Origin: Oscillatoria nigro-viridis PCC 7112
Lineage (GTDB): Bacteria; Cyanobacteriota; Cyanobacteriia; Cyanobacteriales; Microcoleaceae
Assembly (NCBI RefSeq): GCF_000317475.1
Contig: NC_019729.1
Span: 5,532,501 to 5,596,500 of the forward strand
Length of the DNA: 64,000 nucleotides
Direction of reading: 5' to 3'
Shown: in pieces, positions 61,239 to 64,000 of the stretch
Layout: each line of letters begins with the position of its first letter
Position numbering within the stretch: the first letter of the stretch is position 1
Program-made: the position numbers and the translations under genes
The notes under the pieces: generated by a model
Seen by the model: only the letters and a program-made list of their open reading frames with translations
Told to the model about the DNA's origin: nothing
Database searches by the model: none

Positions 61239-62723
61239 ATGGGAAAACCAACAGGCTTTATCGAATTCTTGCGCGAATTACCCTCCGAACTCTCACCAGT
61301 CGAGAGAGTCCACAACTGGGACGAATTTCACCTGCCGATGGATGAGGACAAACTCCGCACCCAAGGCGCGCGCTGCATGGATTGCGGCATTCCGTTTTGC
61401 CACACGGGCACAATTATCAGTGGCATGGCAAGCGGCTGCCCGATTAACAACCTCATCCCCGAATGGAACGACCTAGTATATCGGGGACTGTGGAAAGAAG
61501 CCCTAGACAGACTCCACAAAACGAACAACTTCCCGGAATTCACCGGCCGCGTCTGTCCCGCACCCTGCGAAGGCGCTTGCGTGCTCGGCATCAACAACCC
61601 GCCGGTGACGATTAAAAACATCGAAGCCGCAATTATCGATAAAGGCTGGGATGAAGGCTGGATTACTGCCGAACCGCCAGCCAAACGCACCGGCAAAAAA
61701 ATCGCCGTCATCGGTTCCGGGCCCGCCGGTTTGTCCGCCGCCGCGCAACTCAACAAAGCCGGTCATTGGGTAACAGTATACGAAAGAGCCGATCGACCAG
61801 GCGGGCTGCTAATGTACGGCATCCCCAACATGAAGCTAGACAAAGAACAAGTCGTGATGCGCCGCCTCAAAATCCTCGAAGACGAAGGCGTGACATTCGT
61901 CTGCAACACCGAAGTCGGCAAAGACTTACCAGCAGAACAACTGCTAAAAGAATACGACTCCGTTGTCCTCTGTACCGGCGCCACCAAACCCCGCGACTTA
62001 GGCATCCCCGGCCGGGAATTAAAAGGCATCCACTTCGCAATGGACTTTTTGACAGCCAACACCAAAGCAGTTTTAGACAAGAGCACCAACGGCAACTTCA
62101 TCTCCGCCGAAGGCAAAGATATTGTGATTATCGGCGGTGGCGACACAGGCACCGACTGCGTGGGCACCTCCATCCGCCACGGCTGCAAAAGCCTGGTACA
62201 GCTAGAAATCCTCCCCAAACCGCCCTCGGAACGCGCGGCCAACAATCCCTGGCCCGAATGGCCGAAAGTCTACCGCCTCGACTACGGCCAAGAAGAAGCC
62301 GCAGCCAAATTCGGCGACGACCCCCGCGGCTATCTCACCACGGCGACCAAGTTCGAGGGCGACGAAAACGGCAATGTCAAAGCCGTGCACACCGTTGAGG
62401 TGGAGTGGGCGAAAAACGAGAAAGGGCAGTTCATTCCGAAACAAATCCCGGGCACCGAAAAAGTGTTGCCCGCACAGCTTGTGTTGCTAGCGATGGGCTT
62501 CCTCGGCCCGGAACAGCCCTTGCTGGATGACTTGGGATTGGAACGCGACGCCCGCAGCAACGTGAAAGCCGAGCACGAAAAATATACAACCAGCATTCCG
62601 GGAGTGTTCGCCGCGGGTGACTGTCGCCGGGGACAAAGTTTGGTGGTTTGGGCGATTAATGAAGGGCGGGGCGTGGCCCGGGAGTGCGACCTTTATTTGA
62701 TGGGGAGCACGGATTTGCCGTAA
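61239..62723 (+). CDS. gltD: Glutamate synthase (NADPH) small subunit
   Basis: A 494-residue flavoprotein that passes electrons from NAD(P)H to the large GOGAT subunit. The N-terminal Fe-S binding part has [12 protein letters not shown] (about 45-56), [12 protein letters not shown] and [16 protein letters not shown] (about 102-117). The FAD site is [17 protein letters not shown] (about 151) and the NAD(P)H site [18 protein letters not shown] (about 292). The C-terminal [19 protein letters not shown] closes the FAD domain. Length is typical. The large subunit is not in the window. Codon choice is more GC-rich than in neighbouring genes, perhaps reflecting high expression. Confidence 0.95.
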   Translation: MGKPTGFIEFLRELPSELSPVERVHNWDEFHLPMDEDKLRTQGARCMDCGIPFCHTGTIISGMASGCPINNLIPEWNDLVYRGLWKEALDRLHKTNNFPEFTGRVCPAPCEGACVLGINNPPVTIKNIEAAIIDKGWDEGWITAEPPAKRTGKKIAVIGSGPAGLSAAAQLNKAGHWVTVYERADRPGGLLMYGIPNMKLDKEQVVMRRLKILEDEGVTFVCNTEVGKDLPAEQLLKEYDSVVLCTGATKPRDLGIPGRELKGIHFAMDFLTANTKAVLDKSTNGNFISAEGKDIVIIGGGDTGTDCVGTSIRHGCKSLVQLEILPKPPSERAANNPWPEWPKVYRLDYGQEEAAAKFGDDPRGYLTTATKFEGDENGNVKAVHTVEVEWAKNEKGQFIPKQIPGTEKVLPAQLVLLAMGFLGPEQPLLDDLGLERDARSNVKAEHEKYTTSIPGVFAAGDCRRGQSLVVWAINEGRGVARECDLYLMGSTDLP

Positions 62724-62728
62724 GACCC

Positions 62729-63330
62729 CCAACCAATAACCCAGATTAACCTGATGTTCGATCGCCTTCAAAAAATGTAGATTCCGATTTACCTTTGGGC
62801 GGGGGCGGATTTTTTATATTGTTGGTTTCAGACATAAATGGTTGGTGAAACCCGCCCCGACGATCACCTGTAGGGGCGGGTTTTACCAACAATATTTGAG
62901 GCTGACAAACAATCTATATAAACCCGCCCCCACCCAACCAATAACCCAGATTAACCTGATTTTATAGAGCATCCCAAAAATGTAGGGGGCGGGTTTATTA
63001 CATTGTTGGTTTCAGACAGAGATGGTTGGTGAAACCCGCCCCGACGATCACCTGTAGGGGCGGGTTTTACCAACAATATTTGAGGCTGACAAACAATCTA
63101 CAAAAACCCGCCCCCACCCAACCAATAACCCAGATCAACCTGATGTTTGAGAGCATCCCAAAAATGTAGGGGGGCGGGTTTTTTATATTGTTGGTTTATG
63201 ACAGAGATGGTTGGTGAAACCCGCCCCTACACATTGGTACTTTTGGATTTCCCGCCCAAGCGGGGCGGGTTTATTATATTGTTAGTTTATGGCAGAGATG
63301 GTTGGTGAAACCCGACCCTACAAATCGATT
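62729..63330. repeat. Tandem array of GC-rich palindromic repeats (REP/BIME-like)
   Basis: Three units beginning CCAACCAATAACCCAGAT at about 62729, 62934 and 63118 (period about 205 and 184 bp), followed by a partial fourth. Each contains a palindrome with GTGAAACCCGCCCC and TGTAGGGGCGGGTTTTACCA arms, plus a second arm pair TGTAGGGGGCGGGTTT / AAACCCGCCCC. A GTAG tetranucleotide borders many arms, as in REP sequences served by RAYT transposases. The RAYT gene begins 10 bp beyond. Confidence 0.85.
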
Positions 63331-63339
63331 GACATAATA

Positions 63340-63948
63340 TTAGAAGACGATCGACTGTATATAAGATTTGCCATTCCATTCGGTCGCCAGCGGACTAAAT
63401 TCATTAATTTTGACTGAATTATGAGGATACAATTCATCTTTTCCCCACAACAAAGGATTATTAAAAATATATTCACGAATGGCAACTAATGATTCTTCAT
63501 TGCGGATGATATGTTCGTAATAACCCCGCTGCCACACCGATATGCCTGTCAAATATCGCATTTGGTTAATTCGCCGCGCCGAAGATGTTTTTAAACCCCG
63601 CACAATTTCCTACAAAGGATGGATTTTTGATTTTTTCTGCCCAAATGTATCTAATTCTGTAGAATTTATTTCTGGGCTGCATTTCAAAACAATAATTCCA
63701 TGAACGTGATTTGGCATTACAATAAAATTGTCTAATGCTACGTTTTGGTAACGTTTGGGAAGAATGCTCCAATTGAATAAAACAGTTTTCCCATAGCGAC
63801 TCAATTGCATTTTATCATTAATAACTTCGCCGAATAAACATTCGCGCTGCCAACTGCAAATAGTGATAAAATACGCACCGGGAACCCTATAATCATATCC
63901 TGGCAGGCGAATTGAGCGGCGGTGGTGTTTGTGAGGATCGTATTTCAT
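63340..63948 (-). pseudogene. REP-associated tyrosine transposase (RAYT, IS200-like Y1), interrupted by an in-frame stop
   Basis: From ATG 63948 the frame reads RSIRLPGYDYRVPGAYFITI, then VMPNHVHGIIVL with the HUH histidine pair (about 78-82), and stops at TAG (63610-63612) after KSKIHPL. The same frame then continues EIVRGLKTSSARRINQMR and the catalytic-tyrosine region VWQRGYYEHIIRNEESL to 63340. The only defect is one nonsense codon where relatives have Gly, so this is either a very recent pseudogene or a suppressed/recoded stop. RAYTs mobilise REP sequences, and an array of such repeats lies immediately downstream. Confidence 0.85.
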
Positions 63949-64000
63949 AATTTTGTCCCCATAAAACAGTTGTTCGTTGGGCGGCGGCGGGTTTATTATA
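63949..64000. other. Upstream flank of the RAYT gene
   Basis: It ends with GGGCGGCGGCGGGTTTATTA, resembling an arm of the repeat array on the other side, so the RAYT gene appears to be bracketed by repeats. Confidence 0.45.

Noticed and set aside
62729-63330. CRISPR array
   Set aside because: The period is about 184-205 bp with internal palindromes and near-identical sequence throughout; there are no variable spacers.

Overview
The window reads as chromosome of a filamentous non-heterocystous cyanobacterium of the Oscillatoriales (Microcoleus/Oscillatoria-like). This rests on abundant HIP1-type GCGATCGC octamers, a cyanobacterial-type glutamate-cysteine ligase, ClpC, a giant Ser/Thr kinase-ATPase-histidine kinase hybrid, many heptanucleotide tandem repeats and large palindromic intergenic repeats. 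The genus is an inference from style; no rRNA gene is present.

Layout. 0-2.6 kb: M61 peptidase (partial), a Crp-family regulator overlapping it, and a CysQ-like phosphatase. 2.9-9.5 kb: a mobile-element pile-up. A complete IS66-family element (2910-4687, 8-bp target duplication) sits just upstream of a glycosyltransferase gene. That gene carries a frameshift and is split by an IS200/IS605-type tnpB element (about 4982-8703), which is itself split by a group II intron (6126-8500) encoding a reverse transcriptase/maturase. Excising the intron on paper restores a continuous tnpB, and removing the whole element restores the glycosyltransferase reading frame at that point. 9.6-19.7 kb: GH13 amylase with CBM20, an Rpn-type nuclease, an HD hydrolase, a decayed nitrogenase-associated (PF06967-like) gene, an AI-2E-type permease, gshA and trmL. 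20.3-32 kb: LysM/M23 peptidoglycan hydrolase with a structured 5' leader candidate, tRNA(CAU), two peroxiredoxins, a 1350-residue membrane protein, a Uma2 nuclease and clpC. 32.5-44.5 kb: the 1781-residue kinase hybrid, Yip1 protein, an alpha/beta-hydrolase-like protein, a GT-B-like protein, YjbQ, a SOUL protein, a REC-EAL protein and a prohibitin-family protein. 44.8-52.5 kb: LysR/APC permease pair, tandem CadD transporters, a secreted protein, tandem DUF202 proteins and small membrane proteins. 52.8-60.7 kb: a sulfur/cysteine block with a TauE-type exporter, cysK behind an Rrf2 repressor, a four-cysteine small protein, a Crp-family regulator, cysE, a CHASE histidine kinase and cysA. 61.2-64 kb: gltD, then an array of GC-rich palindromic repeats next to a RAYT-type transposase gene with an in-frame stop.

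The genes are mostly single units on both strands. The main functional grouping is the sulfur block. There, cysE and cysA share a 17-bp motif (16 of 17 identical) upstream of their starts, and the Rrf2 repressor gene has a near-perfect 27-bp palindrome just before its start. The most unusual structure is the nested glycosyltransferase / tnpB element / group II intron arrangement.
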